Shown here piece by piece: positions 42,180 through 49,940 of a stretch of 64,000 nt of DNA. The notes beneath the pieces were generated by a model, which ran no database searches, was not told the DNA's origin, and was given only the letters and a program-made list of their open reading frames with translations. Every line of letters begins with the position of its first letter. Position 1 is the stretch's first letter. The stretch comes from SKZT01 sp964478625 (GTDB lineage: Bacteria; Desulfobacterota; Desulfobacteria; Desulfobacterales; SKZT01): positions 1-64,000 of the forward strand of contig CAYZJH010000004.1 in the NCBI GenBank assembly GCA_964478625.1, written 5' to 3'. The translations under genes and the position numbers were made by a program.

Positions 42180-42884
42180 ATGGTACTGGGTGGAATGCAA
42201 AAAATTTCATTCATTGATTTCCCCGGAAAAGTCAGTGCAGTGTTATTTCTTTCAGGGTGCAATTTCCGATGTCCGTATTGTCACAACCCTGAACTGGTGA
42301 ACGGCCGGCCGGTTTGTCCGGCATTTCTCAACGAAACCTGGGCCCTTGAATTCTTGAACAAGCGAAAAGGGTTATTAGACGGTGTGGTGATCTCCGGAGG
42401 GGAACCCACGATTCACAAAGATCTTCTTATTCTCTGCGACAAGCTCAAAAGCTCAGGGTATCCCATTAAAATCGACACAAACGGAAGCCGTCCGCAGGTT
42501 ATCCAAAACCTGATCAATGAAGGCCTGGTGGACTATATTGCCATGGATATTAAAACAGACCCCGGCCATTACCAATCTTTTACAAATGAAGGATTCGACC
42601 CGAATCCTATTTTAAAGAGCATCCAGATCATCATGGAGTCCTCGATCGCTTATGAGTTCAGGACCACATGCATTAAACCCCTGGTGAATGAAAAGGTCAT
42701 CAAAAAAATTTCCAGATTAATTAACGGCTCCATGCTCTATGCGCTTCAACATTTTAGGCCTGACAAGGTACTTCAACCCGAATTTTTCCAAGGCGATACA
42801 AATGCCATGGGTTTAAGCGATCCGGAGATGGACTTGTTGCATTCCATCGCAAAACCCTGGGTTCAATCCTGCATTGTTCGTTAA
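42180..42884 (+). CDS. nrdG: anaerobic ribonucleotide reductase activase NrdG
   Basis: The 234-residue radical SAM enzyme installs the glycyl radical on NrdD. The [4Fe-4S] site CNFRCPYC (CxxxCxxC) is near residue 27; GGEPTIHKDL near 80 and KIDTNGSRPQVI near 99 help bind SAM. The N-terminus ISFIDFPGKVSAVLFLSG is typical. AAAGGA lies eight bases before the ATG. It shares the operon with nrdD, and its 3' end overlaps the opposing lipoprotein gene by four bases. Confidence 0.93.
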   Translation: MVLGGMQKISFIDFPGKVSAVLFLSGCNFRCPYCHNPELVNGRPVCPAFLNETWALEFLNKRKGLLDGVVISGGEPTIHKDLLILCDKLKSSGYPIKIDTNGSRPQVIQNLINEGLVDYIAMDIKTDPGHYQSFTNEGFDPNPILKSIQIIMESSIAYEFRTTCIKPLVNEKVIKKISRLINGSMLYALQHFRPDKVLQPEFFQGDTNAMGLSDPEMDLLHSIAKPWVQSCIVR

Positions 42885-43516
42885 TTTTTTTCCAGCTCCA
42901 TCACCTTTTGCATAGCTTTCTCGGCCTCACTTGTCTGACCTTTTTCACGAAGAGCCTTTACGATGATGCGCCAATTATCCGCCTGCAAATGCTTGTCGCT
43001 TTTGGCAAGAAGATTGGATTTTTTGGATAGTTGTTCAGCCTGGGTAAAATTACCCCGATTTAACTGGATTCGAGCCAAAAGATTCCAAAGCTTTGCATTG
43101 GCCGGATCCATGCGGATTGCTCGCTCGGCCGTAGCAAAAGCCTGATCGGTTTTACCCTGTGCCAGAAGTTGTTCAGATTGATTTTCCAGTGACGAAACCA
43201 CTGCCAACAAATAGCCATCGGAAGATGTTGAATCGGCAGGGATATCCGAACCAATTCGAGGAGTAGAAGGTGAAGGCTTTTTCAGTATTGCCGAAGGGTC
43301 TTCTCCTGAAGTTCCATAGGGCGGCTGGGGTTGACGAATCACCCGTTCAGGAGGGGTTGAGAGGGATTTATCGTGTATACTCTCGGCGGGCCTGCCTTGT
43401 TGATCATATACTGGTTCCGGGCTTTTTGGAGGATATTTATAGACAGGTGAAGCACAACCCGCCAGGATATTGCCGACCATTAAAATCATCAAAAACCATA
43501 AACGAAAAACATTCAT
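42881..43516 (-). CDS. TPR-repeat lipoprotein
   Basis: The 211-residue lipoprotein has a signal (MNVFRLWFLMILMVG, then NILAGC with Cys21 as lipid site), a Pro-rich low-complexity stretch of about 80 residues, and C-terminal TPR-like repeats (LAQGKTDQAFATAERAIRMD then NRGNFTQAEQLSKK). TPR lipoproteins serve as scaffolds in the envelope. Its first base overlaps the end of the PBP1B gene, so it is probably co-translated and could assist cell-wall synthesis, but the function is unproven. Confidence 0.78.
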   Translation of the reverse strand: MNVFRLWFLMILMVGNILAGCASPVYKYPPKSPEPVYDQQGRPAESIHDKSLSTPPERVIRQPQPPYGTSGEDPSAILKKPSPSTPRIGSDIPADSTSSDGYLLAVVSSLENQSEQLLAQGKTDQAFATAERAIRMDPANAKLWNLLARIQLNRGNFTQAEQLSKKSNLLAKSDKHLQADNWRIIVKALREKGQTSEAEKAMQKVMELEKN

Positions 43517-45888
43517 TAAAATAAACCTCGTATTTGATCCAAAAAGGACGGTTTCGACTTTTGGGTTTTCTCCGGGGCCATCGGTTTCATCCTGTGCTTT
43601 TCAGACTGAACACAAGAATTCATTTGCTGGGGTTCCGACCCACTGACAAAAGGGATGGCTATGGCACCAGGGCAAAACTCCTCTGTCTGGAACCCCGTTT
43701 CAGGATTCACCACAACCCATTTAATATTGTCGGGTTGTGTCAGTCTGAGGGGAGTGACGGAAATATTGGCCATCAGATGTCCCCACACCTGTAATGCACC
43801 CGAAGATCCGGTAAGGTTGCATGATTTATTGTCATCCCGGCCGAGCCAAACGACAGCCAAATGGTTGCCGGTAAACCCTGCAAACCAACTGTCTCTGAGA
43901 TCATCCGTCGTGCCTGTTTTGCCGGCTGCTCCGATACCAGCAGGCAAAATACTGTTCACTGAGGTTGCCGTTCCCTCGACCACAACGGCTTGCAATGCTT
44001 TACTTAATAAATAAACAGCTCCGCTGTCAATATTTTGACTTATGGTCAGGGGGAAGCGTTGTAAGGGAGTTCCATCCTGAGTATAGACGGACTGGATAGC
44101 CCTCAGGGGAGAGTAAAAACCACCGGAAGCCACCGTCTGATACATATTGGCAACTTCGAGCACCGACATGGGCATGGTCCCCAAAAGAGCCGACGGAAAA
44201 GGTTCGAATTGGCGGTCAACTCCCAGTTTCCGGATGGTTTCAAATACATTTTCCAGACCGATATCCATTCCAAGTCGAACGGTAGCAATGTTGTAAGAAT
44301 TGGCCAACGCTCTGTAAAGCGGCACTTGTCCGTGATGTTTACGGTCATAATTCTGGGGTGCCCAGGTATCCCCCTTGTGCATTTTGATCCGCAGTTCACT
44401 GTCATCGAGAAGCGTTATGAGCGTATATCGGTTTGGGAATTGCAAAGCAGCAAGATAAACGGCGGGTTTTGCCAAAGAACCGATTGACCGCCTGGCATCA
44501 ATCGCACGGTTAAACCCTTCCACACCGGGTTGCCGACCACCAATAAAAGCCATCACCTCATTAGAGCCTGTGGAGGTAATCACTACGGCTGCCTCCAGTT
44601 CACCACCAGGTAAGCCGCGACGTTTTTCCATGGCATCCAATTGAGTCAGAACGGTTTTTTCAGCGATAAACTGAATCTGGGGATCAAAAGAGGTAAATAT
44701 TCTCAGGCCTTCAGAACGAAGATCCTCTTCAGGGTATTCTTCGAGTAAACGCCGTTTGACCAGGTCCAAAAACGCCGGAAATCTTGAATTTCCGGAAGGT
44801 GGATCAGAGGTGACATCCAAAGGCGATTTCATGGAATTTTCCGCTTCATCCCGACGGATGAGTTTCTGATCAAGCATCATCTGTAAAACGGTATTTCGTC
44901 TTTGAATCGCCCTTTCCGGAAACCGCCTGGGATCGTAATAAGAAGGACCTTTAAGCAGCCCCACCAATAAGGCAATTTCCTTGGGTCTCAGGTCCTGTAT
45001 GGATCGTTCAAAATAAAAGCGGCTAGCCATGCCGAAACCATGAATGGATCTGTTGCCGTCCTGCCCCATATACACTTCATTAAGGTAGGCCTCGAGAATC
45101 TGTTCCTTTTCGTAGCTCAATTCCAAACTAAGCGCCATAATCGCTTCGTCAAATTTTCTCTTATAACTTTGATCCCTGGTTAAAAAAAGGTTTTTGATCA
45201 GTTGCTGAGTAAGGGTACTTCCCCCCTGAACTGTGCGTCTCTCCTTGAGATTGACCATCAAGGCACGAAAAATCGCCAGAGGTTTTACGCCATAATGTTC
45301 GTAAAAATCACGATCTTCAACCGCCAGTATCGTCTGAGTCAGCAAAGGCGACACTTCTTCAATTTTTACCCAAAGGCGGTCCTGGTTATGGGTGGGATAA
45401 AAACTTCCAATATGAGCAGGATCAAGTCGGATAAGCGTTATCGGATCACCCGTTTCTAATTCATCCAACGTGAAAATCTTTCCATTTTGAACAGTCAACC
45501 GGATTTTTTGTGAAGGGATATGATCATCCCCAAAATCAAAGGCTCGGCTAAAAATGGTAAATGTATTGCCTGAGCGTGAAAAACTCCCTGTTCCGTCGAT
45601 ACGATCCACCCGCCGGTATTGCATCAAAACAAGTTCATCTTCAAGGCCATTCGGGTCGATTTTCAAGCCGGGATACAATTCCAGAGACCGGGCATAGATA
45701 CGGGCTGGAAGATCCCACTTTTTGCCTGCAAACTTTTCTTTGGCAAGCATGCTCAGAAAAAAAACATAAACCACCGTCAGCATACACAAAATCAAAAAAA
45801 GGGTTGGAATTAACCAGCGAATAAGGCTCCCTTTTTTTCTCTTTTGTTTATTCTGTTGTTTGGTTTTTTTCTTTCTCAACCTTTTCAA
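43516..45888 (-). CDS. mrcB: class A penicillin-binding protein, PBP1B type
   Basis: A 790-residue bifunctional peptidoglycan synthase. After a very basic cytoplasmic tail (KKKTKQQNKQKRKKG) comes a transmembrane helix near 25-48, a UB2H-like domain (YARSLELYPGLKIDPNGLED), the GT51 glycosyltransferase with EDRDFYEHYGV near 195 and QGGSTLTQQLIKNLFL, and the transpeptidase with SIGSLAKP (SxxK), SYN in LANSYNIAT, and KTGTTDD. The UB2H-like part points to PBP1B rather than PBP1A; in E. coli PBP1B is activated by LpoB. The gene overlaps aroK by 41 bases. Confidence 0.93.
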   Translation of the reverse strand: MKRLRKKKTKQQNKQKRKKGSLIRWLIPTLFLILCMLTVVYVFFLSMLAKEKFAGKKWDLPARIYARSLELYPGLKIDPNGLEDELVLMQYRRVDRIDGTGSFSRSGNTFTIFSRAFDFGDDHIPSQKIRLTVQNGKIFTLDELETGDPITLIRLDPAHIGSFYPTHNQDRLWVKIEEVSPLLTQTILAVEDRDFYEHYGVKPLAIFRALMVNLKERRTVQGGSTLTQQLIKNLFLTRDQSYKRKFDEAIMALSLELSYEKEQILEAYLNEVYMGQDGNRSIHGFGMASRFYFERSIQDLRPKEIALLVGLLKGPSYYDPRRFPERAIQRRNTVLQMMLDQKLIRRDEAENSMKSPLDVTSDPPSGNSRFPAFLDLVKRRLLEEYPEEDLRSEGLRIFTSFDPQIQFIAEKTVLTQLDAMEKRRGLPGGELEAAVVITSTGSNEVMAFIGGRQPGVEGFNRAIDARRSIGSLAKPAVYLAALQFPNRYTLITLLDDSELRIKMHKGDTWAPQNYDRKHHGQVPLYRALANSYNIATVRLGMDIGLENVFETIRKLGVDRQFEPFPSALLGTMPMSVLEVANMYQTVASGGFYSPLRAIQSVYTQDGTPLQRFPLTISQNIDSGAVYLLSKALQAVVVEGTATSVNSILPAGIGAAGKTGTTDDLRDSWFAGFTGNHLAVVWLGRDDNKSCNLTGSSGALQVWGHLMANISVTPLRLTQPDNIKWVVVNPETGFQTEEFCPGAIAIPFVSGSEPQQMNSCVQSEKHRMKPMAPEKTQKSKPSFLDQIRGLF

Positions 45889-46408
45889 CTTTATTCACCA
45901 TAAAATCAGGCAGCATTGCCATAATCTGATCCGCAACTTGCTCGGCGGTCAGATGATCCGTATCAATTTCAAATTCTGACGCCATTTTGTATTTGGGTGT
46001 TCTTTTGCTGAGGATTTCCCCGACTTCTTCTGTAAAACTCTTGTCAGGAGTCAGGGAAGGCCTTTGAGTGTCATTTTGAATTCGATTGACAATTGTATCC
46101 ACAGAGGCTTTGAGCCAAAAAATGTAACTGTTGGTCTTTAATGCTCTGATGTTTTCCGCTCGCTCAATCACCCCGCCCCCTGTATCGATAATCAAATGAT
46201 CACATTTCGCCAATTGCCTGACCAGTTCTGATTCCATATCACGAAATTGCGACCATCCGTATTTTTCAACTATTTCCGGAATGGATTTTCCTGCCGCTTC
46301 GACTATTTTTCTATCCATGCCGATACACTCCATCCCTAACCGCCTGGCGAGGATTTCTCCCACCACGCTTTTGCCGGTACCGCGATATCCAATAAGAATG
46401 ATATTCAT
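45848..46408 (-). CDS. aroK: shikimate kinase
   Basis: The 186-residue kinase phosphorylates shikimate in the pathway to chorismate. Walker A GYRGTGKSVVGEILARRLG is at residue 7, substrate-binding DRKIVEAAG and RDMESELV follow, and DTGGGVIE is near 75. The C-terminus has about 20 extra residues rich in Lys/Glu that overlap the start of mrcB by 41 bases. It overlaps the aroE end by four bases, so aroE-aroK are translationally coupled. Confidence 0.93.
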   Translation of the reverse strand: MNIILIGYRGTGKSVVGEILARRLGMECIGMDRKIVEAAGKSIPEIVEKYGWSQFRDMESELVRQLAKCDHLIIDTGGGVIERAENIRALKTNSYIFWLKASVDTIVNRIQNDTQRPSLTPDKSFTEEVGEILSKRTPKYKMASEFEIDTDHLTAEQVADQIMAMLPDFMVNKVEKVEKEKNQTTE

Positions 46409-47274
46409 GATGACAAATGCTCCAGGACCACATGACGCATGATCTCAACCGGTGCTTCAGCACCGGTAAAGTGTTCGAACTGCAACACCGCCTGGTTAAT
46501 AAACATTTCAATGCCCGAAATTACTTTCAGACCCTTTGCTCGGGCTTCCAAAAGCAGCTTGGTTTCAAGAGGTGTATAGACAATATCAAATACTATTTGA
46601 CGAGGGTGGAACAGATCCGTGGAAATCAGGGAGTCATCCTCATTGGGATACATTCCGACAGGCGTACAATGAATAACAATGTCGGCTGTCTCCATGGCGT
46701 TGACCAGCGTGGGATGATCCAACAAATCCGCCTCGATCCGGGCATTTGTATGTGCCTTTAAATCATTGACCAGACTTTTTAGCATCATCTCGTCTATATC
46801 CAAAATCCCCAACCGGTTCAAACGGGTCTTTTGGGCAAGGGTAAAAGCAATGGCTCTGGAAGCACCGCCGGCACCTATCATTAAAATGTTTTTGCCATTT
46901 ACATCTACATCTGCATCAGTCAAGGCCTTTAAGGCACCAGGACCGTCGGTGCCAAGGCCGAGAAGTCTGCCTTTTTCATTGATCACCGTGTTTATGGAAC
47001 CTATTTCACGGTCCTCCACCGAAATTTGATCCACATATTTCATGGCTTCGATTTTATGAGGAATCGTTACACTCATTCCTCTGAAATTTTCACAGGCCCG
47101 CATTCCGTTCAGAGCGTTGCGAACATCTTTCACCCGGAATGCAAGGTAAACGAAATTGAGGCCCAATTTTTCGTATGCTGCGTTATGGATTGCCGGTGAA
47201 AGACTATGTGCGATCGGATTACCAATCACAGCGCATAGTTGAGTTCCGGTACCGATCATGCCGGCTTTTTTCAT
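46405..47274 (-). CDS. aroE: shikimate dehydrogenase
   Basis: The 289-residue NADPH-dependent enzyme reduces 3-dehydroshikimate to shikimate. Motifs: substrate site GNPIAHSLSPAIHNAAYE near residue 17, MSVTIPHKIEAMKYVD with the catalytic Lys near 73, the nucleotide-binding GAGGASRAIAF near 128, and HCTPVGMYP. AAGGAG seven bases before the ATG fixes the start. It opens the aroE-aroK-mrcB-lipoprotein run on the minus strand. Confidence 0.94.
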   Translation of the reverse strand: MKKAGMIGTGTQLCAVIGNPIAHSLSPAIHNAAYEKLGLNFVYLAFRVKDVRNALNGMRACENFRGMSVTIPHKIEAMKYVDQISVEDREIGSINTVINEKGRLLGLGTDGPGALKALTDADVDVNGKNILMIGAGGASRAIAFTLAQKTRLNRLGILDIDEMMLKSLVNDLKAHTNARIEADLLDHPTLVNAMETADIVIHCTPVGMYPNEDDSLISTDLFHPRQIVFDIVYTPLETKLLLEARAKGLKVISGIEMFINQAVLQFEHFTGAEAPVEIMRHVVLEHLSS

Positions 47275-47424
47275 GATATCTCCTTAGCAAGTGATACAAA
47301 ATGAATTTCATGGAAAGACAGTATTATTCACGAATTGGAGACACTTCTGTTACAGACGGCGTTACCAATTCGTGAAAACCAGTCCCGTGGATTTGAGAAA
47401 AGCAATAGGGAAAAGAACGAAAAA

Positions 47425-47520
47425 TCAATAGAGGCAAAAAGATCTCCACACAAAAAGAGCTAGCATGATCGTTCCTAAGACAAGCGCTAATATCATTTGA
47501 TCCGGGGAAAAACCTTTCAC
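47425..47520 (-). CDS. possible small single-pass membrane protein (31 residues)
   Basis: A short reading frame in the lysC-aroE gap starts with GTG, 15 bases after the lysC stop. It encodes MKGFSPDQMI, then a hydrophobic run LALVLGTIMLALFVW and a short basic/aromatic end (RSFCLY). The shape is that of a one-helix membrane microprotein. There is no clear ribosome binding site and nothing is known to match, so it may be chance. Confidence 0.3.
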   Translation of the reverse strand: MKGFSPDQMILALVLGTIMLALFVWRSFCLY

Positions 47521-47535
47521 AATTTGAAAATTGCG

Positions 47536-48756
47536 CTATTCTGTTTTATCAAGACCAAAGGCCGTATGAAGTGCCCGAACGGCTAGTTCCGCATGCTTTT
47601 CAGCAATGATACACGATATTCTTATCTCTGATGTACTAATTAATAAAATATTAATGTTTTCACTGGCTAAAGTAGAAAACATTTTAGAAGCCACCCCCGA
47701 ATGATTTTTCATGCCGACACCGGTCACCGAAACCTTTGCAATGCCATCATCACCGATAACATCTTCAGCACTGATTTGCTTTGCCACATTTCTTCCAATT
47801 TCCATGGCCTGCTTAAAATCATCCCTGGGTACAGTGAATGTCAGGTCTGTTTGCCCCCCCTGACGGGTGTTTTGGATGATCATATCCACATTGATACCGG
47901 CCTCGGCGATGGGGGTAAAAATCTTTGCGGCAACACCGGGCTGGTCCGGCACTTTTTTCAAGGTAATTCTAGCTTCATCTTTTTTATAGGTAACGCCTGT
48001 TACAATCAGTCGTTCCATTCCACTTTCCTCACCAACAACCATGGTTCCCTCCTCTTCAGAAAATGACGACCTCACATGCACGGGGACATTATATTTTTTT
48101 GCAAACTCCACAGAGCGGATCTGAAGTACCTTCGCTCCCAGACTGGCCATTTCAAGCATTTCATCAAATGTTATTTTTTCCAATTTCCTTGCGTACTTAC
48201 AAATATTAGGATCTGCAGTGTAAACACCGTCCACATCCGTATAAATCTCACAATAATCCGCTTTCAGCGCGGCAGCTATGGCTACGGCGGATGTATCCGA
48301 TCCTCCCCGGCCCAAGGTGGTGATATTGCCTTCAATATCGCACCCTTGAAAACCAGCAACCACAACAATATATCGTTTTTCGAGCAGGGCTTTTATCCGA
48401 TTGGCCCCGATATCTAGAATCCGGGCATTGCCGAAAGCACAATCAGTGCGAACCTCTGCCTGAAATCCTAACAGCGATTGAGCATTGTAGCCCATAGACT
48501 GAAGAATAATTGCCAGGAGTGCGGCCGTAGTTTGTTCTCCGGTCGCCATCAACGCATCAAGCTCTCTTTTTTGTGGGGTATCTGTAATTTGTTTTGCGAG
48601 CTTGATCAATCCATCTGTCACACCGGCCATGGCAGATAATATGACAACCACGTCATTGCCCTGATCGTAGGTTTTTATTACGCGGTTGGCCACATTCCTG
48701 ATTTTATCAAGGTCACCCACTGAAGTCCCGCCAAATTTTTTAACAATAAGCGCCAT
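47536..48756 (-). CDS. lysC: aspartate kinase
   Basis: The 406-residue enzyme phosphorylates aspartate, the first step to lysine, methionine and threonine. The catalytic domain begins KFGGTSVGDLDKI and contains TTLGRGGSDTSAVAIAAAL near 150. Two ACT domains at the C-terminus (KVPDQPGVAAKIF and VGMKNHSGVASKMF) bind the feedback inhibitor. It is the monofunctional, lysine/threonine-regulated type. It is monocistronic or followed by a possible 31-residue ORF. Confidence 0.95.
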   Translation of the reverse strand: MALIVKKFGGTSVGDLDKIRNVANRVIKTYDQGNDVVVILSAMAGVTDGLIKLAKQITDTPQKRELDALMATGEQTTAALLAIILQSMGYNAQSLLGFQAEVRTDCAFGNARILDIGANRIKALLEKRYIVVVAGFQGCDIEGNITTLGRGGSDTSAVAIAAALKADYCEIYTDVDGVYTADPNICKYARKLEKITFDEMLEMASLGAKVLQIRSVEFAKKYNVPVHVRSSFSEEEGTMVVGEESGMERLIVTGVTYKKDEARITLKKVPDQPGVAAKIFTPIAEAGINVDMIIQNTRQGGQTDLTFTVPRDDFKQAMEIGRNVAKQISAEDVIGDDGIAKVSVTGVGMKNHSGVASKMFSTLASENINILLISTSEIRISCIIAEKHAELAVRALHTAFGLDKTE

Positions 48757-48919
48757 CTTTACTCCTTGAAGAACAAGCTCTGAAATTTTTGAGGAAAATA
48801 CTCAAAACCGATTAATGGTTTTATCCATTTCTGAACCCGATTAAAGCTGTTAAAACAACAAAATCTGATCAATGTCAGCATGCATATCATCTTTTTCAAT
48901 TTTTTAGAAAAACTTTCTT

Positions 48920-49396
48920 TTAATGAAAATTAATCTCATTTTCAAGTTTTTTTAAAGAATTCATAAGTTCAAATTCAGATGAAGTAATATGAATTTTTCT
49001 TGAATGGTTACCTAATATGCTCAGCTTTATCGTCAGAGGATTGTTTAGGTCTTCCGAAAGCTTTTCAGCCCATTCGATTGCCACAACTCCATCATCGAAA
49101 AGAATGTCAAGAAGACCGATATCTTCGATATCAACACTTGTCCCAAGCCTGTAAAGATCCACATGATAGAAAGTACAGCGGCCGGGGTATTCGTTGATCA
49201 ATGTAAAGGTCGGACTTGTAATATAGTATTGCGGTGAAACCCCAAGACCACGGGCAATGCCCTGAACAAGAGATGTCTTTCCGGCACCCAAATCACCGAT
49301 CAATCGGATTACAGTCCCAGGTTTAAGTCTTTCCCCGATATTTTTCCCAAGCTCCTGGGTTTGAGACAAAGAATTTGAAATGATGACGATTTGCAT
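48920..49396 (-). CDS. tsaE: tRNA threonylcarbamoyladenosine ATPase TsaE
   Basis: A protein of about 158 residues that drives t6A37 tRNA modification together with TsaB and TsaD. Walker A is GDLGAGKTSLVQG near residue 34; SPTFTLINEYPG, FYHVDLYRL and AIEWAEK follow. The start at 49396 gives the usual distance to Walker A; an upstream in-frame ATG (49438) is less likely. The gene stands alone downstream of ybeY with an intergenic gap of about 100 bases. The C-terminus is slightly longer than usual and polar. Confidence 0.9.
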   Translation of the reverse strand: MQIVIISNSLSQTQELGKNIGERLKPGTVIRLIGDLGAGKTSLVQGIARGLGVSPQYYITSPTFTLINEYPGRCTFYHVDLYRLGTSVDIEDIGLLDILFDDGVVAIEWAEKLSEDLNNPLTIKLSILGNHSRKIHITSSEFELMNSLKKLENEINFH

Positions 49397-49499
49397 AATT
49401 TTTGATGATCCGGTTTTTACCATGCCCGCATTTTCCACAGAGGCATCCCTAACCTTTTCAGTATTCAGGACCGGCCACAGATAGAATCAGACACAAGAG

Positions 49500-49940
49500 T
49501 TATCCCTTCTGAATCAAAGTCAGCAACTCCTGACTTTTTTTTTCCATTTCAAAGGCCCGACCATCATCATTTTCGTGATCATAACCCAGAAGATGAAGAA
49601 TTCCATGTATCAGCAATTCGCAGAATCTTATTTCCAATAGTACCCCGGTGTCCCTTGCCTCCCTTTGGGCTGTTTCCACGGAAATGACCACATCTCCCAA
49701 TACCTCCGGGGCAATGTGGGAAAACTCCCCTTCTCTCATGGGAAAAGCAATCACATTGGTTGGACCTGTCCGTCCCAAATATTGTTTATTGAGCTGGGAA
49801 ATTTCGGTGTCATCGGTAATCACCACCGACAACTGAACATCATGACAATCCAAGGCGCTTAAGATGTCCTGAGCCATCTCCCGCACTTTCCCGACCGCTA
49901 TCTTTCTTTTCTTTTGCCTGTTGCTGATCAGAACTTCCAT
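49500..49940 (-). CDS. ybeY: endoribonuclease YbeY
   Basis: A zinc RNase of about 146 residues that matures the 3' end of 16S rRNA and takes part in ribosome quality control. The metal site HGILHLLGYDHEND (HxxxHxxGxDH) is near residue 107, and NVIAFPMREG lies near 65. The ATG at 49940 gives a normal length; the frame can be read up to 49988 without a better site. It overlaps the end of the pgpH-like gene by about 101 bases. phoH-pgpH-ybeY is a widely conserved order. Confidence 0.93.
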   Translation of the reverse strand: MEVLISNRQKKRKIAVGKVREMAQDILSALDCHDVQLSVVITDDTEISQLNKQYLGRTGPTNVIAFPMREGEFSHIAPEVLGDVVISVETAQREARDTGVLLEIRFCELLIHGILHLLGYDHENDDGRAFEMEKKSQELLTLIQKG

